DNA from: Deltaproteobacteria bacterium
GTDB taxonomy: Bacteria > Myxococcota > Myxococcia > Myxococcales > SZAS-1
Assembly: GCA_018266075.1 (NCBI GenBank)
Contig: JAFEBB010000019.1
Coordinates: 1-64,000 of the forward strand
DNA: 64,000 nt
Direction: 5' to 3'
Positions 1 through 9,945 of this stretch are shown here, one piece after another (within the stretch, counting starts at the first letter, position 1; each line of letters begins with the position of its first letter). Made by a program: the position numbers and the translations under genes. The notes beneath the pieces were generated by a model. The model ran no database searches and was not told the DNA's origin. It saw nothing but the letters and a program-made list of their open reading frames with translations.

Positions 1-55
1 ACTCGGTCATGCCCTGGCCAGCCTGGCTCTTCATCATCTTGCGCATGGTCTTCAT
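1..55 (-). CDS. flp: Type IVb (Flp) pilin, N-terminal fragment
   Basis: Reading leftward from ATG 55-53 gives MKTMRKMMKSQAGQGMTE before the window edge. A short basic leader followed by G-Q-G-M-T-E is the classic prepilin-peptidase site of Flp/TadE-family type IVb pilins, which form tight-adherence (Tad) pili. A Shine-Dalgarno GGGAG lies 6-7 bases upstream. Only 18 codons are visible, so the hydrophobic helix and the rest of a tad locus would be outside the window. A TadE-like pseudopilin is the main alternative. Confidence 0.72.
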   Translation of the reverse strand, partial: MKTMRKMMKSQAGQGMTE

Positions 56-211
56 TTTGGACTCCCGGGTTGGGGTGTTCGGAGCGGCAAGCTCCATGAA
101 CCCAGTATCTCGCGCTCCCGCCAGCGCAAACATCGGTCATCGGGAGGAGGGAAATCCGGTGATCGCGCGCACAAGAGCTGACGTAAGCCCTTGAAATGCT
201 GTCGATCCACC

Positions 212-571
<360 letters not shown>

Positions 572-630
572 CTAGCCGTTCCGCCGTTCAGGCTCCAGGC
601 GAAGCAGCTGGCGCCACCCCGCCGGCAAGC

Positions 631-659
631 TTGACGCTGCCCGGCCACTGTCCCATAAG
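631..659 (+). promoter_or_regulatory. Predicted sigma-70-type promoter of the liv operon
   Basis: TTGACG (631-636) and CATAAG (654-659) are separated by exactly 17 bases and match the -35 and -10 consensus at 5/6 and 4/6 positions. Transcription would begin near 666, giving a leader of about 59 bases before the ATG at 725. This is a prediction from sequence only. Confidence 0.5.
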
Positions 660-724
660 TTCCCGCTCCCCGAACGTTTTCGCCGCGCCCGCGTGGCGCG
701 CAGCCCGTGAAACCGGAGCTCGTG

Positions 725-1927
725 ATGAAGCGACTTATCGGCTTGGCAGCGGCGGCGCTGGCGCTCTGCGCCTGCGAGAAGAAGACGACCTCGCCCGAGA
801 ACACCACCGGCGCGACGCCCCAGCCCGCGGCCACCACCGCCGCTCCCGCCAACCCGGCGCCCTCGAGCGACGACGTGTGGCGCGTGGGCGAGGTGGGCTC
901 GCTCTCCGGCCAGCAGGCGACCTTCGGCCAGAGCACGCACCACGGCATCGAGCTGGCGATGAAGGAGATCAACGACGCCGGCGGCGTGAAGGGCAAGAAG
1001 TTCAAGCTCACGACCTACGACGACCAGGGCAAGCCCGACGAGGCCGCCAGCGCCACGCTGCGCCTCATCAGCCAGGACCACGTGCAGGTGGTGCTCGGCG
1101 AGGTGGCGTCGACGAACTCCAAGGCCATGGCGCCGCCCTGCCAGAACAACAAGGTGCCGATGATCAGCCCGTCGTCGACGAACCCGGAGGTCACCGCCAT
1201 CGGCGACTACATCTTCCGGGTGTGCTTCATCGACCCCTTCCAGGGCACGGTGATGGCCAAGTTCGCCCACGACAACCTCAAGCTCAACAAGGTCGCCATC
1301 CTCAAGGACGTGCGCAGCGATTACTCCATGGGTCTGTCCAAGTACTTCACCGAGACCTTCACCAAGCTGGGTGGCACGATCGTGAAGGAGGCGAGCTACT
1401 CGCAGGGCGACATGGACTTCAAGGCGCAGCTCACCGAGCTCAAGAGCGCGCAGCCGCAGGCCATCTACCTCCCCGGCTATTACAACGACGTGGGCCTCAT
1501 CGTGAGCCAGGCGCGCGACCTGGGCATCACCGCGCCGTTCATGGGCGGCGATGGCTGGGACTCCTCCAAGCTCTACGAGCTCGGCGGCAAGTCGCTCAAC
1601 GGCAGCTACTTCTCCAACCACTCCACCAACCAGGACCCGAACCCCAAGCTCCAGAAGTTCATCGCCGACTACAAGGCCGCCTACGGCGAGCCGCCCGACG
1701 CGCTGGCGGCCCTGGGCTACGACGCCATGCGCGTGGCGGCGGATGCGTTCGCGCGCGCCAAGAGCGGCGCCGGCCCCGACGTGCGCGAGGCCATCGCGGG
1801 CACCAAGGACTTCGACGGCGTGACCGGAAAGATCACCCTCGACAAGGACCGCAACGCGGTGAAGCCGGCCGTGGTGCTCGAGCTCCAGGACGGCAAGCAG
1901 GTCTACCAGACCACCATCGCGCCGTAG
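725..1927 (+). CDS. livK: Branched-chain amino acid ABC transporter substrate-binding lipoprotein
   Basis: Periplasmic-binding protein of the LivJ/LivK (type I fold) family, about 400 residues. It captures Leu/Ile/Val or related compounds for the LivHMGF permease encoded next. The mature part begins VWRVGEVGSLSGQQATFG and contains the typical STNPEVT hinge region. The ATG at 725 was preferred over an upstream GTG at 707 because GGAG lies 7 bases ahead and the protein then begins with a compact lipoprotein signal (MKRLIGLAAAALALCAC). The lipobox LCAC is slightly atypical, with Cys at -2. A Thr/Pro/Ala-rich linker follows the acylated Cys. First gene of the liv operon. Confidence 0.9.
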   Translation: MKRLIGLAAAALALCACEKKTTSPENTTGATPQPAATTAAPANPAPSSDDVWRVGEVGSLSGQQATFGQSTHHGIELAMKEINDAGGVKGKKFKLTTYDDQGKPDEAASATLRLISQDHVQVVLGEVASTNSKAMAPPCQNNKVPMISPSSTNPEVTAIGDYIFRVCFIDPFQGTVMAKFAHDNLKLNKVAILKDVRSDYSMGLSKYFTETFTKLGGTIVKEASYSQGDMDFKAQLTELKSAQPQAIYLPGYYNDVGLIVSQARDLGITAPFMGGDGWDSSKLYELGGKSLNGSYFSNHSTNQDPNPKLQKFIADYKAAYGEPPDALAALGYDAMRVAADAFARAKSGAGPDVREAIAGTKDFDGVTGKITLDKDRNAVKPAVVLELQDGKQVYQTTIAP

Positions 1928-1942
1928 CCGCACCGATCATCG

Positions 1943-2842
1943 ATGAGCGAGTTCTTTCAGCACCTGGTGAACGGCCTCTCGCTGGGCACGATCTACGCGC
2001 TCATCGCGCTCGGCTACACCATGGTGTACGGCGTGCTGAAGCTCATCAACTTCGCGCACGCCGACGTCTTCATGATCGGCGCCTACACGGGCCTGTTCAG
2101 CGCTCGCGCGATCGGCGGCGAGGGCGAGGGCAGCTACGCGCGCGCAGGGGCGGTGCTCGTCATCTCCATGCTGGTGAGCGCCGGGCTGGGCATGCTGATC
2201 GAGCGGCTCGCGTACCGGCCGCTGCGCGCGCGCCCGCGGCTCACCGCGCTCATCACCGCCATCGGCGTGAGCTTCTTCCTCGAGAACGGCGCGCAGCTCC
2301 TGTGGAGCCCGGATCCGCGGCGCTTTCCGCGGCTCTTCGAGTCGCACACGTTCTTCCTCGGCAACACGGCGATCTCCAGCATGCAGATCATCGCCTTCCT
2401 CGTGGCCGTGGCCATGATGGCCGGCCTGCAGTACCTCGTGTTCCGCACGCGCTTTGGCTTGGCGATGCGCGCGGTGTCCTTCGAGCCGTCGACGGCGGCG
2501 CTCATGGGCGTGCCTGTCGACCGGACGATCTCCATCACCTTCGCCGTCGGCTCGGCGCTCGCTGCGGGCGCGGCCATCCTCTTCGGCTTGCAGTACCCGC
2601 GCGTGGAGCCGTTCATGGGCCTGATGCTCGGGCTCAAAGCCTTCGTGGCCGCGGTGCTCGGCGGCATCGGCAACGTGCCCGGCTCGATGGTGGGCGGCCT
2701 GGTGCTCGGCCTCGCCGAGGAGTTCGTGGCCGGCTACGGGCTCTCCAGCTACCGCGACGCCGTGGCCTTCGCGATCCTCATCGCCATCCTCATCTTGCGG
2801 CCGGAGGGCATCTTCGGTCGCAGCGTGGCGGAGAAGGTGTAG
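1943..2842 (+). CDS. livH: Branched-chain amino acid ABC transporter permease LivH
   Basis: Inner-membrane permease of 299 residues with 8 or so hydrophobic segments. The opening FFQHLVNGLSLGTIYALIAL and the later EAA-type segment GGIGNVPGSMVGGLVLGLAEE (about residues 238-258) are diagnostic of LivH. With LivM it forms the membrane channel. It starts 15 bases after livK without a strong ribosome-binding site, so coupled translation is likely. Confidence 0.93.
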   Translation: MSEFFQHLVNGLSLGTIYALIALGYTMVYGVLKLINFAHADVFMIGAYTGLFSARAIGGEGEGSYARAGAVLVISMLVSAGLGMLIERLAYRPLRARPRLTALITAIGVSFFLENGAQLLWSPDPRRFPRLFESHTFFLGNTAISSMQIIAFLVAVAMMAGLQYLVFRTRFGLAMRAVSFEPSTAALMGVPVDRTISITFAVGSALAAGAAILFGLQYPRVEPFMGLMLGLKAFVAAVLGGIGNVPGSMVGGLVLGLAEEFVAGYGLSSYRDAVAFAILIAILILRPEGIFGRSVAEKV

Positions 2843-3849
<1,007 letters not shown>

Positions 3850-3853
<4 letters not shown>

Positions 3854-4662
3854 GCGCGCCGGCGATGGTGCCCGAGGCGCGGCCCGAAGTGCTGGTCGCG
3901 AGCAAGGTGTCGATGGTGTTCGGCGGCCTGCGCGCGCTGAACGAGTTCTCCATCGACATCCGCACCGGCGATCTGCAGGGCCTCATCGGCCCCAACGGCG
4001 CGGGCAAGACCACCGCGTTCAATGCGCTCACCGGCGTGTACCTGCCGACCGAAGGCGAAGTTCGCGTGCGTGGCGAGCGCGTGAACGGCAAGCGTCCGCA
4101 CCAGATCTGCGCGCGCGGCCTGGCGCGGACGTTCCAGAACATCCGCCTCTTCAAAGAGCTCACCGCGCTCGACAACGTGCGCATCGCCTGCCACCACACC
4201 GCCAAGGCCGCGTGGCTGCAGGCGGTGCTGCGCACGCCGGGCTTCCTGCGCGAGGAGGCGGCGATCACCGAGCGCGCGGAACATTACCTTTCTGTGATGG
4301 GCCTCTCGGCCAAGCGCGACGAGCAGGCCAAGAACCTGCCCTACGGCGAGCAGCGTCGATTGGAGATCGCGCGCGCATTGGCCACCGGCCCGAGCGTGCT
4401 GCTCCTCGACGAGCCGGCCGCGGGCATGAACACCCGCGAGAAGGCCGACTTGATGCCGCTCATCCGGCGGCTGCGCGACGAGTTCAAGCTGGGCATCCTG
4501 GTCATCGAGCACGACATGAAGCTGGTGATGGGCGTGTGCGAGACGATCACTGTCCTCGACCACGGCGTCACCATCGCGCGCGGCACGCCGGAGCAGGTGC
4601 GCGCCGATCCCAAAGTCATCGAGGCCTACCTCGGCGCGCCGGCCGCGGAGAAGCACGCGTGA
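3850..4662 (+). CDS. livG: Branched-chain amino acid ABC transporter ATP-binding protein LivG
   Basis: ATPase subunit of 270 residues. Walker A is GPNGAGKTTAFN. It has the LivG-specific GLARTFQNIRLF, the signature YGEQRRLEIARAL, Walker B VLLLDEPAAGM and the H-loop VIEHDM. The ATG at 3850 overlaps the livM stop (ATGA). The frame is open further upstream, but that part lies within livM and lacks family similarity. A local AT-rich patch (TTACC-N5-GTG, 4284-4296) interrupts the otherwise GC-rich codons. Confidence 0.94.
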
Positions 4663-5375
4663 GCACGCTCCTCGAGGTGGAGAACCTCTTCGTGAGCTAC
4701 GGCGCCATCGAGGCGCTGCGGGGCGTGTCGCTGAAGGTCGAGACGGGCCAGGTGGTGGCGCTCATCGGCGCCAACGGCGCGGGCAAGACCACCACCCTGC
4801 GCGCGGTGAGCGGCATGGTCCGCGCGGGCAAGGGCTCGCGGATCGTCTTCGACGGCCAGGAGCTGGGCCGCTCCAAGCCCAACGACCTGGTGGGCCGCGG
4901 GCTGGCGCACGCGCCCGAGGGCCGCGGCATCTTCTTGAACCTCACCGTCCGCGACAATTTGGAGCTCGGCGCCTACCTGCGCCGCGACAAGGACGGCATC
5001 GCCGCCGACCGCGAGAAGATGTTCGGGATCTTCCCCGTGCTCAAGGAGCGCGAGAGCCAGATCGCGGGCACGCTCTCCGGCGGCGAGCAGCAGATGCTGG
5101 CCATCTCGCGCGCGCTGATGTCGCGGCCGCGGCTGCTGCTCCTCGACGAGCCTTCGCTGGGACTCGCGCCGCAGGTGATCCAGAAGATCTTCCAGACCCT
5201 CGCCGATGTGAACAAGCAGGGCGTGTCGCTCTTGCTGGTGGAGCAGAACGCGCACCTCGCGCTCGGGCTGGCGCACCGCGCGTACGTGCTCGAGACCGGC
5301 CAGGTGGTGATGCAGGGCACCGGGCAGGAGCTCCTCGCCACCGAGGACGTGCGCAAGGCGTACCTGGGCGAGTAG
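4659..5375 (+). CDS. livF: Branched-chain amino acid ABC transporter ATP-binding protein LivF
   Basis: Second ATPase subunit, 238 residues, starting at GTG 4659 that overlaps the livG stop (GTGA). Walker A GANGAGKTTT, signature LSGGEQQMLAISRALM and Walker B LLLLDEPSLGL are intact, and the LivF marker APEGRGIFLNLTVRDNLELG is present. It closes a complete five-gene import operon. No clear terminator follows; the short spacer 5376-5438 holds only the palindrome AGATATATCT and the promoter of the next gene. Confidence 0.94.
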   Translation: MSTLLEVENLFVSYGAIEALRGVSLKVETGQVVALIGANGAGKTTTLRAVSGMVRAGKGSRIVFDGQELGRSKPNDLVGRGLAHAPEGRGIFLNLTVRDNLELGAYLRRDKDGIAADREKMFGIFPVLKERESQIAGTLSGGEQQMLAISRALMSRPRLLLLDEPSLGLAPQVIQKIFQTLADVNKQGVSLLLVEQNAHLALGLAHRAYVLETGQVVMQGTGQELLATEDVRKAYLGE

Positions 5376-5425
5376 AAGAAACAGATATATCTCGTTGTCC
5401 GATCAGGCGCGCCGCGGCCCGGTGT

Positions 5426-5431
5426 TAGGAT
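5426..5431 (+). promoter_or_regulatory. -10-like TAGGAT, leaderless-type
   Basis: TAGGAT ends 7 bases before the ATG at 5439 and no Shine-Dalgarno is present. If it is used, transcription would start at or next to the start codon. Confidence 0.45.
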
Positions 5432-5438
5432 TCGACCC

Positions 5439-7460
5439 ATGCGTGCTCTGGCGTTGGCTGCGCTCTTCCCGGCGATGGCGTTCGCCGCGGCGCCGCACGT
5501 GGGAAACTCGCTCGACCCCGGTGGCGCGTTCGCGGGCGGCAACCCGCCGTCGTACCCGAGCACCACGAACCCCGAGATCGACTTCGATGCGCTGCGCTTC
5601 GTGTCACACCACAGTGCCCAGGTGAGCTCGGTGGCGGTCGGCACGTTCGGGCCGGACGTCAACGCTTCCAACGGCTCGCGGTTCCAGGTGGACGTGCGGC
5701 CCGCGCTGACCGACGGCGGCCCGGATCTCTCCACCAGCCTGTGGAACGGCTCGTTCACGGGGGCCGATGTCTTGAATGGCACGGGCTTCATCGCCGCGAG
5801 CGCGAGCGGCGCCAGCACCGCGCCGCTCACCGCGGGCCAGACCTACTTCGTGGTGGTGAAGAAGACCGTGGCCGGCCAGAGCTACCTGCCCCTGATCGCG
5901 CCCAGCGGCAGCGCGACGGATCCCATCTTCGGCGGCACCGACGGCGTGTCGCGCACGCTCCTCGAGGGCACGGCGCTGATCGTGGGCGGCGAGCCGGTGC
6001 TCCAGGGCTGGAACGACACGCACACCGAGCCCGCGTTCATCGTGCGCTATGCGGGCAGCGACACGTGTCCGTCGACCACGCTGGGCAGCGTCACCGAGGC
6101 GCCCGTGGACGGGATGGGCTACGCGAGCACCGGCTCGCGGACGCTGCCGTCGGATCCGAACATCATCTACGCGGGCGAGGCCTTCGACCCGCTGCTCATC
6201 GGCTACCCGGCGGCGGTGGACCAGCGCGTCTTCGCCATCGAGCTGCCTCTGCACTTCAACCAGGGCGGCGTGGCCACGCTCTTTCTCTCCACGGTGACGA
6301 GCCACACCATCCTCGGCAGCGGCAACAACAGCGACACCGGCGAGGCCTACCTGGGCGGCGCCTACACTTGGCACCGCGCGGTGATCACCGACGCCACCAC
6401 GAGCGCAGTGGATCTGTCGGCGCAGACCGACCGACTCTTCGTGGGCGCCGCCTACTCGCTCTTGCAGGACCCTGCGGCCAACTTCACGCTCCCCACGCTC
6501 GCCTCCACCGACGGCACGCCCTGCGCCAACGTCACCCGCGGGCAGTTCCAGCTCGGGCCGCAGCACGCGCTCGCGGCCGAGGGCGCCCTCGCCGGAAACC
6601 CCACCACCTTCCCCGATCGCGACATCCCCTTCCGGCTCTGCACCAGCGAGATCCTCGGCGACGGCATCGACCAGGACTGCAGCGGCGCCGACGAGACCGA
6701 CGCCAGCCAGGTCTTCAACGCCTGTCGCGACGCCGACGGCGACGGCCACGGCAACCCCGCGGACGTGCTCGTGCTGTCGAAGAGCGCCTGGCAGGCGAAC
6801 GTCCCCGCGGGCTACGTGGCCGACTGCACCGACTGCGATGACACCAACCCGCTCCTCACCACCAACTGCGGCACGACGACGACCACCACGGGCACAACGA
6901 CGACCACGACGACGTCGACGTCGACCACCACCGGCACGACGGGGACGACAACCACCACCACGACGTCGACCACCAGCACGGCGTCCTCGAGCGGCTCCAC
7001 CACCGCCAGCTCCTCGGGCAGCAGCGCCTCGTCGACCACGTCCTCCAGCTCCGGATCTGGATCTGGATCCGCCAGCACCACGAGCGGCTCCAGCGCGTCG
7101 GGCAGCGGCGCCACCGGCAGCTCGAGCAGCAGCAGCGCCAGCAGCACCGGGAGCGTCGCGGGCTCCAGCGGCAGCGCCAGTGCGTCGAGCGCGTCCAGCG
7201 CGACGGGCAGCTCGAGCTCGGCGACCGGCGGGAGCACCGAGGGCAGCACCGGCGGCGCGACCACCGGAAGCGGCGTCAGCACGGGCGCGAGCACCGGCGC
7301 GAGCGGCACCGCAGGCGCGGGGGGCAGCTCGGGCAAGCCCGACACCAAGCCCGCCAACTTTGCCTTGAGCGGCTGCGGCTGCAACGGCGCGGGCGGCAGC
7401 GAGCTCGCCGCCCTGGGCCTGGCCCTCACCGCCCTCTGGCGCGGCCGCCGTCGGCGCTGA
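5439..7460 (+). CDS. Secreted MYXO-CTERM-type surface protein with Ser/Thr linker
   Basis: A 673-residue exported protein of unknown function. A signal peptide (MRALALAALFPAMAFAAAP) is followed by a beta-rich region to about residue 400, then a MopE-like metal-binding stretch (DGIDQDCSGADE near 410 and DADGDGHGNP with DCTDCDDTNP). Next comes a low-complexity Thr then Ser/Gly/Ala linker of about 155 residues. The protein ends with ANFALSGCGC, a short hydrophobic helix and RGRRRR. The tail matches the logic of MYXO-CTERM sorting signals, which are thought to be cleaved and retained at the cell surface. The next gene is a paralogue in architecture and tail. Confidence 0.78.
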   Translation: MRALALAALFPAMAFAAAPHVGNSLDPGGAFAGGNPPSYPSTTNPEIDFDALRFVSHHSAQVSSVAVGTFGPDVNASNGSRFQVDVRPALTDGGPDLSTSLWNGSFTGADVLNGTGFIAASASGASTAPLTAGQTYFVVVKKTVAGQSYLPLIAPSGSATDPIFGGTDGVSRTLLEGTALIVGGEPVLQGWNDTHTEPAFIVRYAGSDTCPSTTLGSVTEAPVDGMGYASTGSRTLPSDPNIIYAGEAFDPLLIGYPAAVDQRVFAIELPLHFNQGGVATLFLSTVTSHTILGSGNNSDTGEAYLGGAYTWHRAVITDATTSAVDLSAQTDRLFVGAAYSLLQDPAANFTLPTLASTDGTPCANVTRGQFQLGPQHALAAEGALAGNPTTFPDRDIPFRLCTSEILGDGIDQDCSGADETDASQVFNACRDADGDGHGNPADVLVLSKSAWQANVPAGYVADCTDCDDTNPLLTTNCGTTTTTTGTTTTTTTSTSTTTGTTGTTTTTTTSTTSTASSSGSTTASSSGSSASSTTSSSSGSGSGSASTTSGSSASGSGATGSSSSSSASSTGSVAGSSGSASASSASSATGSSSSATGGSTEGSTGGATTGSGVSTGASTGASGTAGAGGSSGKPDTKPANFALSGCGCNGAGGSELAALGLALTALWRGRRRR

Positions 7461-7482
7461 CCGCACCCGGGCCGATGCGGGG

Positions 7483-7488
7483 TATCAT
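7483..7488 (+). promoter_or_regulatory. -10-like TATCAT upstream of 7519 gene
   Basis: TATCAT matches the -10 consensus at 5/6 positions and lies in the 58-base spacer before the second surface-protein gene, leaving room for a short leader with GAGG near 7510. No convincing -35 element was found. Confidence 0.35.
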
Positions 7489-7518
7489 CAGGAACGAGCC
7501 GCTGTCCCCGAGGTCCTC

Positions 7519-9624
7519 ATGTGTCGGTGCATCCTCGCTGCGCTGATCGTTGCGCTGCTGGCTGGACCCGTGGGCTGCCTGGGCTGCAGCAGCAACGAGG
7601 CGCCCGCGCCCGCGGCGTCCGCCGTGCACCGCGACGCGCTGGTGCCCCAGCCTGGCTGGTGGGGCAACCCGGCCGACCTCACGGCCGTCGGCGACGGCCA
7701 GCAGATCAAGGCGGTGGGCACCGCGACCAATGCCTGCGCGCCCGATCTCTTTTGGGCCTACTTCTTCACCGTGCCCATCGCCGGCGTGCCCAGCGACGCG
7801 GACGTGTACTTGTGGAGCTTCAGCACCAGCAAAGGCAACGACACCCTCGCCGCCGAGGTGTGCCCGGTCATCTCGGGCCAGCCCGACTGCACCCAAGTGG
7901 TCGCGGCCGGTGCGGATACCTTCTCCAGCACCAACCCCATCTGGGCCACGTTCACCCTGGTGGCCACCGGCAACGGCACGCTGACCGCGGGCTCCCAGGC
8001 CGCGCTGGTGATCCACGCGCTCCGCGTCCCTGGCGGCCCCGGCTGCGCCACCGGCGACCAGCACACCTTCGTCCTCCCCAACATCGGCCCGGATCTGCCG
8101 CTCGGCCCCGATGGCGTGAGCGACAACCAGCTCTGGCTCGACGGTGGCTCGGCCTTTGTCCAGGACACCGCCTACGAGCCCTGCTTCGGCGTGAGCTTCA
8201 CCCTGCCCGACGCCGGCAGCCTTGGCGTGGGCACCCCGTACGCCGGCGGCCGCGTCACCGACGGGTTCGATGGTGCGGTCCGCGCGCAGAGCTTCACCCT
8301 GAGCACCCAGACGCAGCTCTTCAGCGCAGGCATCTCGGTGTCCAACATTGGCAACGCCACCGGCACGATCAACGCGGAGATCACCAACGGGAGCGGCAGC
8401 GCGGTCTTCACCGACGGCGGCCCGGGCGCCCTCACCTTCGCCGCGAACACCGACGGCGGCCACTTCATGTGGGCCAGCTTGAGCCCGCCCCTGATCCTCC
8501 CCGCGGGCAGCTACCGCCTTCAGTTTCCGCAGCAGGGCACAGGTCCCCAGCACTGGAGCTGGCACCGCGACGTGACCGATGAGGGACACGCCCTCAACGG
8601 CGACATCGCCGCCGACGCGGCGAGCTTCGAGGGCCGGACCGCGCGCGCGGTCTCCAGCGGCGCGGGCGGTCCGGGCGGCGGCGCCACCGGTGACGACTAC
8701 GTCTTCGTCTTCGACACCCTCTCCTGCACCGACTCGAGCGGCAACGCCGTGGCCGAGATCTGCGACGGCCTGGACAACGACTGCGACGGCGTCGTGGACG
8801 ACAACCTCACCGACCAGGCCTTCTGCAGCGCGAGCGGGCCCTGCGCGAGCATCCCCGAGACCTGTCCCGCCGACGGCGGCGCGTATTTCTGCGACCCGGG
8901 TTCGCTCTTCGACGCGGGCATCACCGACTGCAGCACCACCACCACCACGACCACCACCGGCACGTCGTCCACCTCGACCACGACCACGACGACCGGCACC
9001 TCGTCGACGTCGACCACGACGGGCAGTACTGGGACCTCGTCGACGTCGAGCACGTCGAGCACGACCACCACCGGCAGCTCGTCGACGTCATCGACCTCGA
9101 GCACCTCCAGCACCTCGTCGACGTCGAGCACCTCCTCGACCTCGAGCACCTCGTCGACGTCGAGCACCTCCTCGACCTCTTCGACCTCGAGCACGTCGTC
9201 GAGCTCCAGCACGACGGGCACATCCTCCAGCGCGAGCAGCACGGGCACGTCCTCGAGCTCGAGCAGCACGGGCACATCCTCGAGCTCGGGCAGCACCGGC
9301 TCGTCGTCGAGCTCCAGCACGACCGCGTCGAGCAGCTCGTCGTCCACCACCGCCACGGGCAGCAGCAGCGCCGCGAGCTCCACGGGCTCCAGCCACGGCG
9401 CGAGCTCGGGCACGGAATCGACGGGCACCTCCGGCACCAGCGGCTCGGCGAGCGGAACCGCTGGCTCCGGCTCCAGCGGCGGCGCGGCGGCCGCGGGCGG
9501 AAGCTCCGGCGGCACACCCGCAAACTTCGCGCTCAGCGGCTGCGGCTGCAGCTCGCTGATGGATCCCGGCTTCGGCGCGGTGGCCCTGCTGCTCCTCGCG
9601 GCGCGCAAGCGGCGTCGCGACTAG
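7519..9624 (+). CDS. MYXO-CTERM-type surface lipoprotein, tandem paralogue
   Basis: 701 residues. The hydrophobic leader MCRCILAALIVALLAGPVGC could be a lipoprotein or Sec signal. A beta-rich ectodomain is followed by a MopE-like element (ICDGLDNDCDGVVDDN near residue 415) and a Ser/Thr/Gly linker of roughly 190 residues encoded by near-repeats of TCGACGTCGAGCACC. The tail ANFALSGCGC, a hydrophobic segment and ARKRRRD match the preceding protein almost word for word at the GCGC motif. Function is unknown; a cell-surface structural or binding role is inferred. Confidence 0.76.
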   Translation: MCRCILAALIVALLAGPVGCLGCSSNEAPAPAASAVHRDALVPQPGWWGNPADLTAVGDGQQIKAVGTATNACAPDLFWAYFFTVPIAGVPSDADVYLWSFSTSKGNDTLAAEVCPVISGQPDCTQVVAAGADTFSSTNPIWATFTLVATGNGTLTAGSQAALVIHALRVPGGPGCATGDQHTFVLPNIGPDLPLGPDGVSDNQLWLDGGSAFVQDTAYEPCFGVSFTLPDAGSLGVGTPYAGGRVTDGFDGAVRAQSFTLSTQTQLFSAGISVSNIGNATGTINAEITNGSGSAVFTDGGPGALTFAANTDGGHFMWASLSPPLILPAGSYRLQFPQQGTGPQHWSWHRDVTDEGHALNGDIAADAASFEGRTARAVSSGAGGPGGGATGDDYVFVFDTLSCTDSSGNAVAEICDGLDNDCDGVVDDNLTDQAFCSASGPCASIPETCPADGGAYFCDPGSLFDAGITDCSTTTTTTTTGTSSTSTTTTTTGTSSTSTTTGSTGTSSTSSTSSTTTTGSSSTSSTSSTSSTSSTSSTSSTSSTSSTSSTSSTSSTSSTSSSSSTTGTSSSASSTGTSSSSSSTGTSSSSGSTGSSSSSSTTASSSSSSTTATGSSSAASSTGSSHGASSGTESTGTSGTSGSASGTAGSGSSGGAAAAGGSSGGTPANFALSGCGCSSLMDPGFGAVALLLLAARKRRRD

Positions 9625-9627
9625 AAT
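9622..9627 (+). promoter_or_regulatory. -10-like TAGAAT, leaderless-type
   Basis: TAGAAT (5/6 match to TATAAT) overlaps the stop codon of the preceding gene and ends exactly 6 bases before the ATG at 9634. No Shine-Dalgarno lies between. Confidence 0.5.
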
Positions 9628-9633
9628 TGGGCC

Positions 9634-9939
9634 ATGTCCGGATCCCGACCCCAGGCTCTCGCGCGGCTGCTCCCGCTCGGCGCGCTCGCGCTGCTCCCGG
9701 GCTGCATGCGCTTCCTGGTCGACGGCCGTACCGGGCCCTACCGCGGCGAGTACGCGCCCTGGGCGCCGCACGTGGGCTTCATCGGCTTTCTGGTGATGGT
9801 GGCCGACGTGTGGGCCTGCGTGCACGTGTGGAGCAGCAAGAAGCGCGGCGTGGTGGCCAAGCTGCTCTGGACGCTGCTCATCTGGTGCTTCCCCTTCGGC
9901 GGCTTCATCCTCTTCTTCCTCTTCGGCTGGGAAGGCTGA
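9634..9939 (+). CDS. Small membrane protein with PLDc_N-like segment
   Basis: 101 residues. The start resembles a lipoprotein signal (LALLPGC). Two hydrophobic helices follow, near residues 45-63 and 75-98. The second, LLWTLLIWCFPFGGFILFFL, resembles the PLDc_N element found alone or at the N-terminus of cardiolipin synthases. There is no catalytic domain. It sits between the MYXO-CTERM pair and the BtuF-like gene, with a 6-base gap to the latter. A membrane-embedded helper is possible; its function is not known. Confidence 0.55.
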   Translation: MSGSRPQALARLLPLGALALLPGCMRFLVDGRTGPYRGEYAPWAPHVGFIGFLVMVADVWACVHVWSSKKRGVVAKLLWTLLIWCFPFGGFILFFLFGWEG

Positions 9940-9945
9940 GCGCCC

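Noticed and set aside
5604-7466. Minus-strand ORF opposite the first surface protein
   Set aside because: Arises from the Ser/Thr/Gly linker read backwards, with no start signal or domain.
8932-9420. Possible CRISPR or satellite array
   Set aside because: The repeats have codon-sized units with no spacers and encode the Ser/Thr linker of a real gene.
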